This document shows, in pieces, positions 1 to 11,760 of a stretch of DNA of 64,000 bases. The notes beneath the pieces are model-generated. The model worked only from the letters and a program-made list of their open reading frames with translations, was not told the DNA's origin and did no database searches. A program made the translations under genes and the position numbers. How positions within the stretch are numbered: the stretch's first letter is position 1; the number at the start of each line of letters is the position of its first letter. This DNA comes from Acanthosepion pharaonis (taxonomy: Eukaryota > Mollusca > Cephalopoda > Sepiida > Sepiidae): the NCBI GenBank assembly GCA_903632075.3, contig CAHIKZ030000809.1, positions 375,001 to 439,000 on the forward strand, in the 5' to 3' direction.

Positions 1-180
1 AGAGAAAGCATTGGCTATTTGATTTATAGTCAATTACCTGTCATCCATTATGTGCTGAACACTATCAATGTTTTCCTTGGTGGTAGCAGTTGCAGGATGT
101 TCAGACTTTGGGTTATCTTCAAGAGCCTCTTTTTCCTTCCTAAATTCAGCTGCCCACTTTTGCTCTTCTGATAAAGCTGG
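1..180 (-). pseudogene. Mariner transposase N-terminal (helix-turn-helix) remnant
   Basis: Read from 180 down to 1, the minus strand encodes a piece of the paired-like DNA-binding region of a mariner (IS630-Tc1-mariner) transposase. The stretch EALEDNPKSEHPATATT is followed by ENIDSVQHIMDDR and then LTINQIANAFS, the order typical of mariner HTH domains (E-DDPRSGRPST...ENI..V...V..DRRLT). An in-frame TAA at 34-36 replaces the second Arg of the usual DDRRLT. The catalytic DDD part would lie beyond the window start. Similarity is seen directly; the family name rests on recalled mariner motifs. It is a decayed copy. Confidence 0.7.
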
Positions 181-1107
181 GACATCATACCCTAACATCG
201 TAACTATGTGAGCATGTAGTCTAAATCCATTTTCTGAAAGTACTTGATAACAATGCCAAAGAGATCAGAGTGATCAGTATTAGTGTTTAGTAGAGTTATC
301 AGTATTGGAATGGTAGGTAGAATAATTGGGGTGGTGTGCTAAGGGATCGGTATTAGTATATTTGGTACAGTGTTTGTAGATATAGTGTGCACATAGAAGG
401 ATAGTCAGTAAAATCAAGACAATAAATCATTCAAAATACTAGTTTTGACCTTTGTTTACACATTAACCCCTGGCACAAAGTAGCAATATTTAATTATTTT
501 GTCTGTGAGAAAGCTGCACTTTTAAAACTTTTGTTCAGACTTTTAAAGATATTAAGATTTAACAATTACCGCCCAATTCAAAAATGCGTTTGACATACAG
601 ATACTCACACTATGATAAAGTAATTAAACTTTTGGGCCAACAATTTTTTTTAGTATTGGTTTTTATTTCAGTGAGTTAATGAGTTCTTTTAGTATCAATG
701 TGATTTTAGACACCAAGTGAAATTCTTAGGGGTGGGACAAAAATATTTGAATAGCATTATGTAACAAGCAATTGTGAGTGTTTACAATTGGTACTAACAG
801 CTATTTTCTTGTTCGCATATATCCAAGGTCATTTTTTTTAAAGATAATGTCTGTTGGATTTGAAATTATCCACTCTGAGTTGATCTCTCTATCACTCTAT
901 TAGTTCATATTGTGCAGCTATTACTTTTGCAATAATCAGTAATATTATGTATGAGCCTGATCTTAGGTTTATTGTCAAGTATTGTGAAATCAGCACACTC
1001 TCAATGCATTCTTTTCTTAGTAAATCCTTCACACTCCTGATCAGACTGGCATTTATTAAAATGAAATGCAAACCTACCTATGATAAGATAAAGAAAAAAT
1101 AGGAAAT
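181..1107. other. No recognisable feature
   Basis: AT-rich sequence with stops in all frames. I see no repeat shared with the rest of the window, no tRNA-like boxes and no coding signal. Confidence 0.5.
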
Positions 1108-1405
1108 GTTAATCAATCTAACATGTTTCACTTTTATTAAAGCTTCATCAGAGATTAAAAAAGAAGAGACAAAAATTCTGGTATTTTCAACTTTGTGTAG
1201 TTTGATTTTCATTGGTCAGTCATGTATCTGGTGCAATGTAAATGTATATATAAAATTATCTATGGTTATAATGCATGCAATACATAACTGGCCAATGGAA
1301 AACAAACCACACAAAATTGAAAAATAGAAGATTTTCTGTCTTTTTGTCTCTTCTTTCTCAATCTCAGTGAAGCTTTAATAAAAGTGAAACATATTAGATT
1401 GATAA
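1108..1405. mobile_element. Foldback MITE-like element with about 60-bp inverted arms
   Basis: The left arm (1108-1175) is repeated as its reverse complement at 1341-1405 with few mismatches. The shared core is AGCTTTAATAAAAGTGAAAC. The roughly 165 bp between the arms are not repeated elsewhere. There is no transposase. On the minus strand the left arm reads CTGATGA, a short possible stem, then GAAAC, which resembles a hammerhead ribozyme core. The right arm has lost the CTGATGA. It could be a nonautonomous DNA transposon or an inverted pair of a short repeat. Confidence 0.6.
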
Positions 1406-1409
1406 ACTT

Positions 1410-2005
1410 TTCTTATTTGTTCTTTTTTGTATCATCCTGTCAGATTCTGATCCATATTTGATCTCCATTTGATCTTTAATTCAAACTTACCTATGTAAAT
1501 CAGAAACCCTTTCTGTCCAAGTGTTTATCCTCTAAAAACAACTGAAACATCAACTATAGGTCAATGAGAGACCATTAGCCCATGTCAGATATTTGCTTCA
1601 TCCAAATGCCTGACTACTATGGCCTTGTGCCATTTTAAGCTGCTTAAATATTTAAGCAAAGCAGATGGTGAAGTTTCCCAAAGAAATGTTAAACAAAGTA
1701 TTACAATTCCCAAGACAGCTTGCTCTTTTCATTTCAAGCCGACTAATATACGTAATTTGGATCACTAAGTTTACACACAATGGCAATCTACTTGTCTATA
1801 TTCAATTTGTGTCAACCAGTGTACAAAGACAAGAAAGCTAATCAATGGTGATCAATATTACTCAGACATGTGCAATAACCTTTGCTGCCAGTACTGATAT
1901 TGACAAAGCTAACATTATGATGATACAATGCCAAATGACAAGGAATGACACTAAGGAAGATTATATAGCGTTTATCCCTAAATGGATGTGCAGGTTGTGC
2001 AATGG
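1410..2005. other. No recognisable feature
   Basis: Unassigned AT-rich sequence with stops in all frames and no repeat that I can link to other copies here. Confidence 0.4.
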
Positions 2006-2160
2006 TTAGTAATTCAGAATCAGAGCATGAACTGGGAGGGAAAGGGAAAAGGATAAACATTTATTAGCACTACAAAGGATAGGAAGTTGTAGAATGCTAT
2101 CCTGAAGACACATAAGAGAAGCATAAAGAACGTCAATTTTAGGCAGAACATGAACTGGGA
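2006..2160 (+). mobile_element. Probable RTE-like LINE 3-prime fragment
   Basis: Around 2070-2130 the plus strand resembles the end of the RTE-like LINE tail seen at 14.6 kb (reading like TRDRKLW and its continuation) but is badly decayed. The phrase GCATGAACTGGGAGGGA occurs at both ends (about 2026 and 2145), suggesting a short local duplication. Low certainty. Confidence 0.3.
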
Positions 2161-2173
2161 GGGATAATATGGG

Positions 2174-2224
<51 letters not shown>
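2174..2224. repeat. (CA)n/(TA)n compound microsatellite
   Basis: About eight CA units run directly into about 17 TA units. Confidence 0.95.
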
Positions 2225-2230
<6 letters not shown>

Positions 2231-2426
2231 CTGATTGAATAAAGTACAAATATTATGTCTGCTTATTTTTAGCATAATCTATTCATATTCAGGGATATTT
2301 TTCCCTGTGTTATAATCAAATGATGCAAGAAATGCGCTGTAACAGTGAGAATCACTTTTATTTCCCAAGTAATTTTCATCTCTTTCTGAGATCATCATCA
2401 GGGGTGCAACTAGTAATGCAAAAGGT

Positions 2427-2830
2427 GGAGGCACGGTGGAGTAATGGATAGCGGCTTGGATTGAGGAATCAGAGAGCCAAGTTCGAATTCCAGTTGAATC
2501 TATTACATTCCCTGACGTGCTAACACCCTTGGGAAAGGTGTGAATCCTCTTTCTTCTCCCTCCAGCTATGGGTAAATAGCAGGACAGACTGGGTTCTATA
2601 GACTTGGATGGCAACTGGTCTAGGAGAAGGAAAACTCTGAATTCAAACCTGCTCTTAGAGGAGGGTGAATGGAGTCTCTCTGAGACTTGGTTGGCAATCC
2701 ATTTAGTGTTGGTGTCACGATAAAAACACCCTTGATAGCCCTAGCGAAGCATCAAGAATTGAGCTATTTGACAAAATTATGAACTACACCAATCAAAGTA
2801 TTGGTGAGTTCAATCTCGGCTGAGGCCGCA
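2427..2830 (+). mobile_element. tRNA-derived SINE (family 1), longest copy
   Basis: The head has an A-box-like segment (GGAGTAATGGATAGCGGC, about 2438-2455) and a good B box (GTTCGAATTCC, 2481-2491). These are the RNA polymerase III internal promoter elements of tRNA-derived SINEs. A conserved body follows: CCTTGGGAAAGG, then CCAGCTATGGGTAAATAG near 2562, then AGACTGGGTTCT. The end is AAG-rich (about 2829-2840). Related copies lie at 4.33, 13.76, 15.26, 17.54-18.1, 29.1, 30.9, 31.1 and 40.7 kb. tRNA-derived SINEs are well known in octopus and squid. I cannot name the published family from memory with certainty. Confidence 0.75.
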
Positions 2831-2863
2831 AGAAGAAGAAGTAATGAAAAACCTATGTGTAGC

Positions 2864-3065
2864 TATCCATTATGGAATTTTTTCTTTTGCGTTTAAATGC
2901 TATGTCTGACAGTTATGCTTTAGTGTTTATTAGAACGGGAAAAGTTATCCATTATGGAATTTTTTCTTTTGCGTTTAAATGCTATGTCTGACAGTTATGC
3001 TTTAGTGTTTATTAGAACAGGAAAAGTTATCCATTATGGAATTTTTTCTTTTATGTTGAAATGTC
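2864..3065. repeat. 82-bp tandem repeat, about 2.5 copies
   Basis: Units start at 2864, 2946 and 3028 with TATCCATTATGGAATTTTTT. The first two are almost identical (one G/A change near the end); the third decays after about 35 bp. Confidence 0.9.
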
Positions 3066-3502
3066 ATGATCAAGCACACATTAAAGCATGAAAACTATTC
3101 TTTTTATAGGCATTTTAGAACATTATTACAATATTCGTAGCTGATTCTACTCAGTGTCAGCTTTAATAATGTAGAATTTCATGGTTTACCCATTAATCAG
3201 GTACAAAAAGTTATGAACCGTGCAATAAAGTTTTTTTTTTTTTAAATTCCGAGTTTCATGGGAGCAACACTACATTGTATATGGATTCAATAAATTCAAA
3301 GTATAGAGTGTTGAGATATCGAAAAATGAACTTAGGTATTAATAGTAAGTTTAATAGGGATATTGATCCATTAATGTATATTCAGTCAACAGATAAGATA
3401 TTGTAATATGAATTAAAAAAGCTTGTAGTCACCAAATAAAAAATGAGGGTAGACCAAAAAAATATAAGGTAAGGAAAAGTAATTATATCTCTTTATTTAG
3501 CC
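3066..3502. other. No recognisable feature
   Basis: AT-rich sequence with a T/A homopolymer near 3231-3245. No coding or repeat signal recognised. Confidence 0.4.
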
Positions 3503-3503
3503 C

Positions 3504-3538
<35 letters not shown>

Positions 3539-3540
3539 TT

Positions 3541-3665
3541 AACATAGAAGTCAAAACTTAGAGGCGACAGTCTGTTTAATGCTTGACGCAATCATCAGGC
3601 CACCTGTATGACCTGATGATTGCGTAGCATGAAACAGACTGTTGCCTCTAAGTGTTGACTTCTAT
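3541..3665. repeat. Near-perfect foldback between (TA)n tracts
   Basis: The left arm 3541-3600 and the right arm 3608-3665 are reverse complements with a handful of differences, separated by a few bases. (TA)n tracts flank it at 3503-3536 and 3745-3770. The arm sequence, with AGACTGT and CATGAAACAG, recurs singly at 16.13, 16.67, 44.3 and 54.5 kb, so this is two copies of a dispersed repeat end joined head to head. Confidence 0.8.
3613..3643 (+). ncRNA. Hammerhead-ribozyme-like core (minimal type I)
   Basis: CTGATGA (3613-3619) is followed by a stem II candidate TGC-GTA-GCA, then GAAA (3631-3634), then ACA-GAC-TGT as a 3-bp stem III candidate, then U as the cleavage-site base. This is the order of conserved parts in a hammerhead ribozyme with very short stem III, a form reported in Penelope-like retroelements. 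The opposite arm (minus strand 3568-3598) has the same layout but TAAAC in place of GAAAC, which should inactivate it. Stem I is not clear here. Confidence 0.5.
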
Positions 3666-3737
3666 GTTCACTTTTATATTTACACACACTCTATCTCTGA
3701 TATTGAGCACTTTATCCCATAAATATAGCACATCTTA

Positions 3738-3775
<38 letters not shown>

Positions 3776-3908
3776 GTTTATGAAAAACTAGGTAATCCGT
3801 ATAGGTAAACCTAAGGAGGATAAAATCCAGAGAGCTCAATGTAAATCCAGAGCAAATAATTTAAATAAAAATGTAAATCCAGAGCAAATTTATTTAAATT
3901 TTTTATTT

Positions 3909-3946
<38 letters not shown>

Positions 3947-4040
3947 CATATATATATGCTGTACACTCTAACCCTGATATTAAGAACTTTAACCCATAAA
4001 TATAGCATAGCTTAAAACTATATATGTGTATGTGTGTGTA
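3666..4040. repeat. Repeat-end sequence with (TA)n tracts
   Basis: Contains TA tracts at about 3745-3770 and 3911-3950. A phrase like CTGATATTGAGCACTTTA...CATAAATATAGCA appears twice (about 3698-3735 and 3970-4010). It is also related, inverted, to sequence near 43.45 kb. Probably tandem ends of the same dispersed element as the preceding foldback. Confidence 0.5.
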
Positions 4041-4329
4041 TGTAATAATGAACCTAATAAGTTATTAAATCAATGATCAGAGATTTTAAGTAGGTGTAGG
4101 CATAGGAAATCCTGGTTATTGGTATAGAGGCTTTGTTTTATTTTTTTCTCTATCTTCTTCTGTCACAAGGTTTTATGCTAATTAGTTTTTAATGGCTTTA
4201 TCAATAAATACTGTTTCGTGTCATTTCCTCTTTAGCCAGCTTACCCTGAAGAGCCATTTAGGTGAAACCTAGGTAGGTTGTTCCTGGCTCTTTAGGATTT
4301 ATTTCATTTATATATGAGTAAGAGATTGA

Positions 4330-4500
4330 ATACTGGCTGGGTTTGTTATATTCCCTTTCAAATACCCTTGGGAAAGGTATGAATCCATCTCTTCTCCCCA
4401 TGTCATCTAGAGGTTAAATAGCAGGGTTGACTGGATTCTTTAGCCAAGATTGGTAACCAGTCTAGTAGAAGGATATCTCTTAATTCAAACAAGTCTTTCT
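4330..4500 (+). mobile_element. SINE family 1 fragment lacking its head
   Basis: Contains CCCTTGGGAAAGGTATGAATCC, a degenerate middle, AAATAGCAGGGTTGACTGG and GGTAACCAGTCTAG, matching the body of the SINE at 2.4 kb. The A and B boxes are missing or unrecognisable. Confidence 0.6.
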
Positions 4501-4825
4501 GGCAAAGCACATCCTATACAGTCACTGAAAATATTATGGAGTTCAAAATTATCTGTGGTGCAAGGCTGTAGACTAGAATCTTGACCCGAGGTTGATAGGG
4601 TGTCCTTCAATTATAGAGAGCCTGCCCTCTTTAAAATTCTGGCCTTTATACTAAACTTTGTAGCAAAGAAAAATAGAAGTAGCAAGACTGTGTTGTTGTA
4701 TCAATCCTACAAATGCAGTGAACCTGCACAACATTTCTTTTTGAAAAAATTGGGCTCCAAACATCAATTTTAGTTACCATTTAAAATGAACAGTAGTCTC
4801 CAATTCGTGGTAAATCAAATTTAGA
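4501..4825. other. No recognisable feature before the minisatellite
   Basis: Unassigned sequence up to the sharp start of the satellite array. Confidence 0.4.
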
Positions 4826-7800
4826 TGAAGAAAACATAAGGGATCAAATGAGAAGATAAAGAGAAAGAATGAGAAAACATAAGGGATCAAATGAGAAGAT
4901 AAAGAGAAAGAATGAGAAAACATAAGGGATCAAATGGGAAGATAAAGAGAAAGAATGAGAAAACATAAGGGATCAAATGGGAAGATAAAGAGAAAGAATG
5001 AGAAAACATAAGGGATCAAATGGGAAGATAAAAGAAAAGAATGAGAAAACATAAAGGGATCAAATGGGAAGATAAAAGAAAGAATGAGAAAACATAAGGG
5101 ATCAAATGGGAAGATAAAGAGAAAGAATGAGAAAACATAAGGGATCAAATGGGAAGATAAAGAGAAAGAATGAGAAAACATAAGGGATCAAATGGGAAGA
5201 TAAAGAGAAAGAATGAGAAAACATAAGGGATCAAATGAGAAGATAAAGAGAAAGAATGAGAAAACATAAGGGATCAAATGAGAAGATAAAGAGAAAGAAT
5301 GAGAAAACATAAGGGATCAAATGAGAAGATAAAGAGAAAGAATGAGAAAACATAAGTGGATCAAATGAGAAGATAAAGAGAAAGAATGAGAAAACATAAG
5401 GGATCAAATGAGAAGAAAAAGAGAAAGAATGAGAAAACATAAGTGGATCAAATGAGAAGATAAAGAGAAAGAATGAGAAAAAAAAGGGATCAAATGAGAA
5501 GATAAAGAGAAAAGAATGAGAAAAATAAGGGATCAAATGAGAAGATAAAGAGAAAGAATGAGAAAACATAAGTGGATCAAATGAGAAGATAAAGAGAAAG
5601 AATGAGAAAACATAAGGGATCAAATGAGAAGAAAAAGAGAAAGAATGAGAAAACATAAGTGGATCAAATGAGAAGATAAAGAGAAAGAATGAGAAAACAT
5701 AAGGGATCAAATGAGAAGATAAAGAGAGAGAATGAGAAAACATAAGGGATCAAATGGGAAGATAAAGAGAAAGAATGAGAAAACATAAGTGGATCAAATG
5801 AGAAGATAAAGAGAAAGAACGAGAAAACATAAGGTATCAAATGAGAAGAAAAAGAGAAAGAATGAGAAAACATAAGTGGATCAAATGAGAAGATAAAGAG
5901 AAAGAATGAGAAAACATAAGGGATCAAATGAGAAGAAAAAGAGAAAGAATGAGAAAACATAAGTGGATCAAATGAGAAGATAACGAGAAAGAATGAGAAA
6001 ACATAAGGGATCAAATGAGAAGATAAAGAGAAAGAATGAGAAAACATAAGGGATCAAATGGGAAGATAAAGAGAAAGAATGAGAAAACATAAGGGATCAA
6101 ATGGGAAGATAAAGAGAAAGAATGAGAAAACATAAGGGATCAAATGGGAAGATAAAGAGAAAGAATGAGAAAACATAAGTGGATCAAATGAGAAGATAAA
6201 GAGAAAGAATGAGAAAACATAAGGGATCAAATGAGAAGAAAAAGAGAAAGAATGAGAAAACATAAGTGGATCAACTGAGAAGATAAAGAGAAAGAATGAG
6301 AAAACATAAGGGATCAAATGAGAAGAAAAAGAGAAAGAATGAGAAAACATAAGTGGATCAAATGAGAAGATAAAGAGAAAGAATGAGAAAACATAAGGGA
6401 TCAAATGAGAAGAAAAAGAGAAAGAATGAGATAAAAAACATAAAGTGGATCAAATGAGAAGATAAAAGAGAAAGAATGAGAAAACATAAGGGATCAAAAA
6501 TGAAAGAAGATAAAAGATAAAAGAATGAGAAAACATGAGGATCAAATGAGAAGATAAAAGAAAGAAAGAATGAGAAGAAAAGAAAATAAGAAAACATAGG
6601 GGATCAAATGGGAAGATAAAGAGAAAGAATGAGAAAACATAAGGGATCAAATGAGAAGAAAAAGAGAAAGAATGAGAAAACATAAGTGGATCAAATGAGA
6701 AGATAAAGAGAAAGAATGAGAAAACATAAGGGATCAAATGAGAAGATAAAGAGAAAGAATGAGAAAACATAAGGGATCAAATGAGAAGATAAAGAGAAAG
6801 AATGAGAAAACATAAGGGATCAAATGGGAAGATAAAGAGAAAGAATGAGAAAACATAAGGGATCAAATGGGAAGATAAAGAGAAAGAATGAGAAAACATA
6901 AGGGATCAAATGGGAAGATAAAGAGAAAGAATGAGAAAACATAAGGGATCAAATGAGAAGATAAAGAGAAAGAATGAGAAAACATAAGTGGATCAAATGA
7001 GAAGATAAAGAGAAAGAATGAGAAAACATAAGGGATCAAATGAGAAGATAAAGAGAAAGAATGAGAAAACATAAGGTATCAAATGGGAGGATAAAGAGAA
7101 AGAATGAGAAAACATAAGGGATCAAATGGGAAGATAAAGAGAAAGAATGAGAAAACATAAGTGGATCAAATGAGAAGATAAAAGAAAGAATGAAAAAACA
7201 TAAGGGATCAAATGAGAAGTATCAAAAAAAAGAGAAAGAATGAGAAAACATAAGTGGATCAAATGAGAAGATAAAGAGAAAGAATGAGAAAAAATAAAGG
7301 GATCAAATGAGAAGATAAAGAGAAAGAATGAGAAAACATAAGGGATCAAATAAGATAAAGAGAAAGAATGAGAAAACATAAAGGGATCAAATGGGAAGAT
7401 AAAGAGAAAGAATGAGAAAACATAAGGGATCAAATGAGAAGATAAAGAGAAAGAATGAGAAAACATGAGAAAGTGGATCAAATGAGAAGATAAAAAATGG
7501 AAAAAAGAGAAAGAATGAGAAAACATAAGGGATCAAATGGGAAGATAAAGAGAAAGAATGAGAAAACATAAGGGATCAAATGGGAAGATAAAAAGAAAGA
7601 ATGAGAAAACATAAGTGGATCAAAATGAGAAGATAAAGAGAAAGAATGAGAAAACATAAGTGGATCAAATGAGAAGATAAAAAGAGAAAACATAAAAGAA
7701 TGAGAAAACATAGGGGGATCAAATGGGGAAGATAAAGAGAAAGAATGAGAAAACATAAGGGATCAAATGGGAAGATAAAGAAAAAGAATGAGAAAACATA

Positions 7801-10800
7801 AGTGGATCAAATGAAGATAAAAAGAAAGAATGAGAAAAACATAAAGGGATCAAATGAGAAGATAAAGAGAAAAGAATGAGAAAAACAAAGGGATCAAATG
7901 AGAAGATAAAGAGAAAGAAAGAGAAAACATAAGGGATCAAATGGGAAGATAAAGAGAAAAAGAATGAGAAAACATGAAAGGGATTAAATGAGAAGATAAA
8001 GAGAAAGAATGAGAAAACATAAGTGGATCAAATGGGAGAAGATAAAGAGAAAGAATGAGAAAAACATAAAGGGATCAAATGAGAAGATAAAGAGAAAGAA
8101 TGAGAAAACATAAGGTATCAAATGGGAGGATAAAGAGAAAGAATGAGAAAACATAAGGGATCAAATGGGAAGATAAAGAGAAAGAATGAGAAAACATAAG
8201 TGGATCAAATGAGAAGATAAAGAGAAAGAATGAGAAAACATAAGGGATCAAATGAGAAGAAAAAGAGAAAGAATGAGAAAACATAAGTGGATCAAATGAG
8301 AAGATAAAGAGAAAGAATGAGAAAACATAAAGGGATCAAATGAGAAGATGAAAAAGAGAAAGAATGAAAAACATAAGGATCAAATAAGAAGATAAAGAGA
8401 AAGAATGAAAAAAACAAATTGGATCAAATGGGAAGAAGAGAAAAGAATACATAAAGGGAAAAGATAAAAGAGGAATGTGAGAAAAAAAGATCAAAAAGAA
8501 AAAGAATGAGAAAACATAGGGATCAAATGAAAAGAAGAAGAAAAAGAAAGAATGAGAAAACATAAGTGGATCAAATGAGAAGATAAAGAGAAAGAACGAG
8601 AAAACATAAGGTATCAAAATGAGAAGAAAAAAGAAAGAATGAGAAAACATAAGTGGATCAAATGAGAAGATAAAAAGAAAGAAAAATGAGAAAACAAAAA
8701 AAAGGGATCAAATGGGAAGAAAAGAGAAAGAATGAGAAAACATAAGGGATCAAAATGAGAAGATAAAGAGAAAGAATGAGAAAACATAAGGGATCAAATG
8801 AGAAAAAAAAGAGAAAGAATGAGAAAACATAAGATCAAATGGATCAAATGAGAAGATCAAAAAGAAAGAATGAGAAAACATAAGGGATCAAATGAGAAGA
8901 AAAAAGAAAGAAAAATGAGATAAAAAAACATAAGTGGATCAAATGAGAAGATAAAAGAAAAAAGAATGAGAAAACATAAGGGATCAAATGAAGAAGAAAA
9001 AGAAAGAATGAGAAAACATAAGTGGATCAAATGAGAAGATAAAGAGAAAGAATGAGAAAACATAAGGGATCAAATGAGAAGAAAAAAAAAGAAAGAATGA
9101 GAAAACATAAGTGGATCAAATGAGAAGATCAAAAGAGAAAGAATGAGAAAACATAAGGGATCAAATGAGAAGATAAAGAGAAAGAATGAGAAAACATAAG
9201 GGATCAAATGAGAAGATAAAAAGAGAAAAGAATGAGAAAACAAAAAGGGATCAAATGGGAAGATAAAGAGAAAGAATGAGAAAACATAAGGGATCAAATG
9301 GGAAGATAAAAGAAAGAATGAGAAAACATAAGTGGATCAAAAATGAGAAGATAAAGAAGAAAGAAAAATGAGAAAACATAAAGGGAAAAAATGAGAAGAT
9401 CAAAAAGAGAAAGAATGAGAAAACATAAAGGGATCAAATGGGAAGATAAAGAGAAAAGAATGATCAAAAAACATAAAGTGGATCAACATGAGAAGATAAA
9501 AGAGAAAGAATGAGAAAACATAAGGGATCAAATGAGAAGATAAAGAGAAAGAATGAGAAAACATAAAGGAGAAAAATGAGAAGATAAAGAGAAAGAATGA
9601 GAAAACATAAGGGATCAAATGGGAAGATAAAGAGAAAGAATGAGAAAACATAAGTGGATCAAATGAGAAGATAAAGAGAAAGAATGAGAAAACATAAGGG
9701 ATCAAATGAGAAGATAAAGAGAAAGAATGAGAAAACATAAGGGATCAAATGAGAAGATAAAGAGAAAGAATGAGAAAACATAAGGGATCAAATGGGAAGA
9801 TAAAGAGAAAGAATGAGAAAACATAAGGGATCAAATGAGAAGATAAAGAGAAAGAATGAGAAAACATAAGGGATCAAATGAGAAGATAAAGAGAAAGAAT
9901 GAGAAAACATAAGGGATCAAATGGGAAGATAAAGAGAAAGAATGAGAAAACATAAGTGGATCAACTGAGAAGATAAAGAGAAAGAATGAAAAAACATAAG
10001 GACCAAATGAGAAGATAAAAGAAGATAAAGAAAGAATGAAAACATAAGGGATCAAATAAGAAGATAAAGAGAAAAGAATGAGAAAACATAAGGGATCAAA
10101 TGGGAAGATAAAGAGAAAGAATGAGAAAACATAAGGGATCAAATGAGAAGATAAAAAGAGAAAGAATGAGAAAACATAAAGGGATCAAATGAGAAGATAA
10201 AAGAGAAAGAATGAGAAAACATAAGGGATCAAATGGAAAGATAAAAGAGAAAGAATGAGAAAACATAAGTGGATCAAATGAGAAGATGAGAAAAAGAGAA
10301 AGAATGAGAAAAAAAAACATAAAGGGATCAAATGAGAAGAAAAAGAGAAAGAATGAGAAAACATAAGTGGATCAAATGAGAAGATAAAAAAGAAAGAATA
10401 AAGAGAAAAATGAGAAAATAAGGGATCAAATGAGAAGAAAAGAGAAAGAATGAGAAAACATAAGATGGATCAAATGAGAAGATAAAGAGAAAGAATGAGA
10501 AAAACATAAGGGATCAAATGAGAAGATAAAAGAAAAAGATCAAATGAGAAAACATAAAGGATCAAATGAGAAGATAAAGAGAAAGAATGAGAAAACATAA
10601 AGGGATCAAATGAGAAGATAAAGAGAAAGAATGAGAAAAATCAAAAATAAGGATCAAATGAGAAGATAAAGAGAAAGAAATGAGAAAACATAAAGGGATC
10701 AATTGAGAAGATAAAAAGAGAAAGAATGAGAAAACATCAAAAGGGATCAAATGAGAAGATAAAAGAAAGAATGAGAAAACATAAGGGATCAATTGAGAAG

Positions 10801-11210
10801 ATAAAGAGAAAGAATGAGAAAAAACATAAGGGATCAAATGAGAAGAAAAAAAGAAAAGAATGAGAAAACATAAGTGGATCAAATGAGAAGATAAAGAGAA
10901 AGAAATGAGAAAACATAAGGGATCAAATGAGAAGATAAAAGAGAAAGAATGAGAAAACATAAGGGATCAAATGGGAAGATAAAGAGAAAGAATGAAAACA
11001 TAAAGGGATCAAATGAGAAGATAAATAGAAAAAGAATGAGAAAACATAAGAGATCAAATGAGAAGATAAAGAGAAAAAATGAAAAAACATAAGGGATCAA
11101 ATAAGATAAAGAGAAAGAATGAGAAAACATAAGGGATCAAATGGGAAGATAAAGAGAAAGAATGAGAAAACATAAGGGATCAAATAAGATAAAGAGAAAG
11201 AATGAGAAAA
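4826..11210. repeat. 6.4-kb purine-rich minisatellite, 43/44-bp units
   Basis: About 145-150 tandem copies of a 43-bp unit beginning GGGATCAAATGAGAAGATAA and ending GAATGAGAAAACATAA, with a 44-bp variant beginning GTGGATCAAATG. About 84% of plus-strand bases are purine. In 5.35-6.43 kb the 44-bp unit (with GATAAAG) and a 43-bp unit (with GAAAAAG) alternate as an 87-bp higher-order dimer. From about 6.43 kb many units differ by one or a few inserted or lost A residues, and shortened units occur (for example near 7350 and 11100). Edges are abrupt against unique sequence. The Phe/Ser-rich minus-strand reading frames are by-products of the repeat and not genes. Confidence 0.98.
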
Positions 11211-11274
11211 GAGCTGAGGTATGATATCAAGGATAATTCTAATCAGTAAACACACTTTTCACAGGTCTAGCTAG

Positions 11275-11760
11275 TTAGTACCATTATTTATATTTGGACT
11301 ACTGCCCTCATCTTTGTTGTTATTATCACAACTTTTTTCCATTGTGCCATTCAGCTTTCCTCACTTGTATATTGACCTGAGTAACCTGAAAGAAATTCTG
11401 AACGGAACCCTTTATTTAATCCAAAGTGGTGGGTAGACTGCGTTCCACTGCCCATTTACTCTAGTTAGTCTAGTTACTAGTTGTTATTTACTAGTTAGTT
11501 GTTGGTCATAATAATGACAGTGATAATAAAGCGACATAGCTTTAAGCCAGATTATAAATTAATTAAAATTAAATTAATGCAGTTTAATAATTACAAGAAT
11601 CTGTCTATATTTCTGAGATCAGGTATTATGTACACTATTTACATTATTCGGACTATTGTCCTCATCTTTGTTGCCACATTTATCACTCTTCAGTAGACTA
11701 TTTACATTATTCAGACTATTGTCCTCATCTTTGTTGCCATATTTATCATGTTTCGGATAC
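11275..11760 (-). mobile_element. SINE family 2 tail fragments, partly tandem
   Basis: Three minus-strand tail copies containing ATTATTCGGACTATTGTCC and TCATCTTTGTTGCCA lie at about 11278-11440, 11600-11697 and 11698-11755. The last two are a roughly 66-bp tandem duplication. The full family is seen at 37.5 kb. No tRNA head is present here. Confidence 0.65.

Noticed and set aside
4930..11130. Many minus-strand Phe/Ser/Leu-rich open frames up to 170 codons
   Set aside because: They are translations of the 43/44-bp satellite. They stay open only because the unit lacks minus-strand stops in some frames, and they shift frame with unit length.
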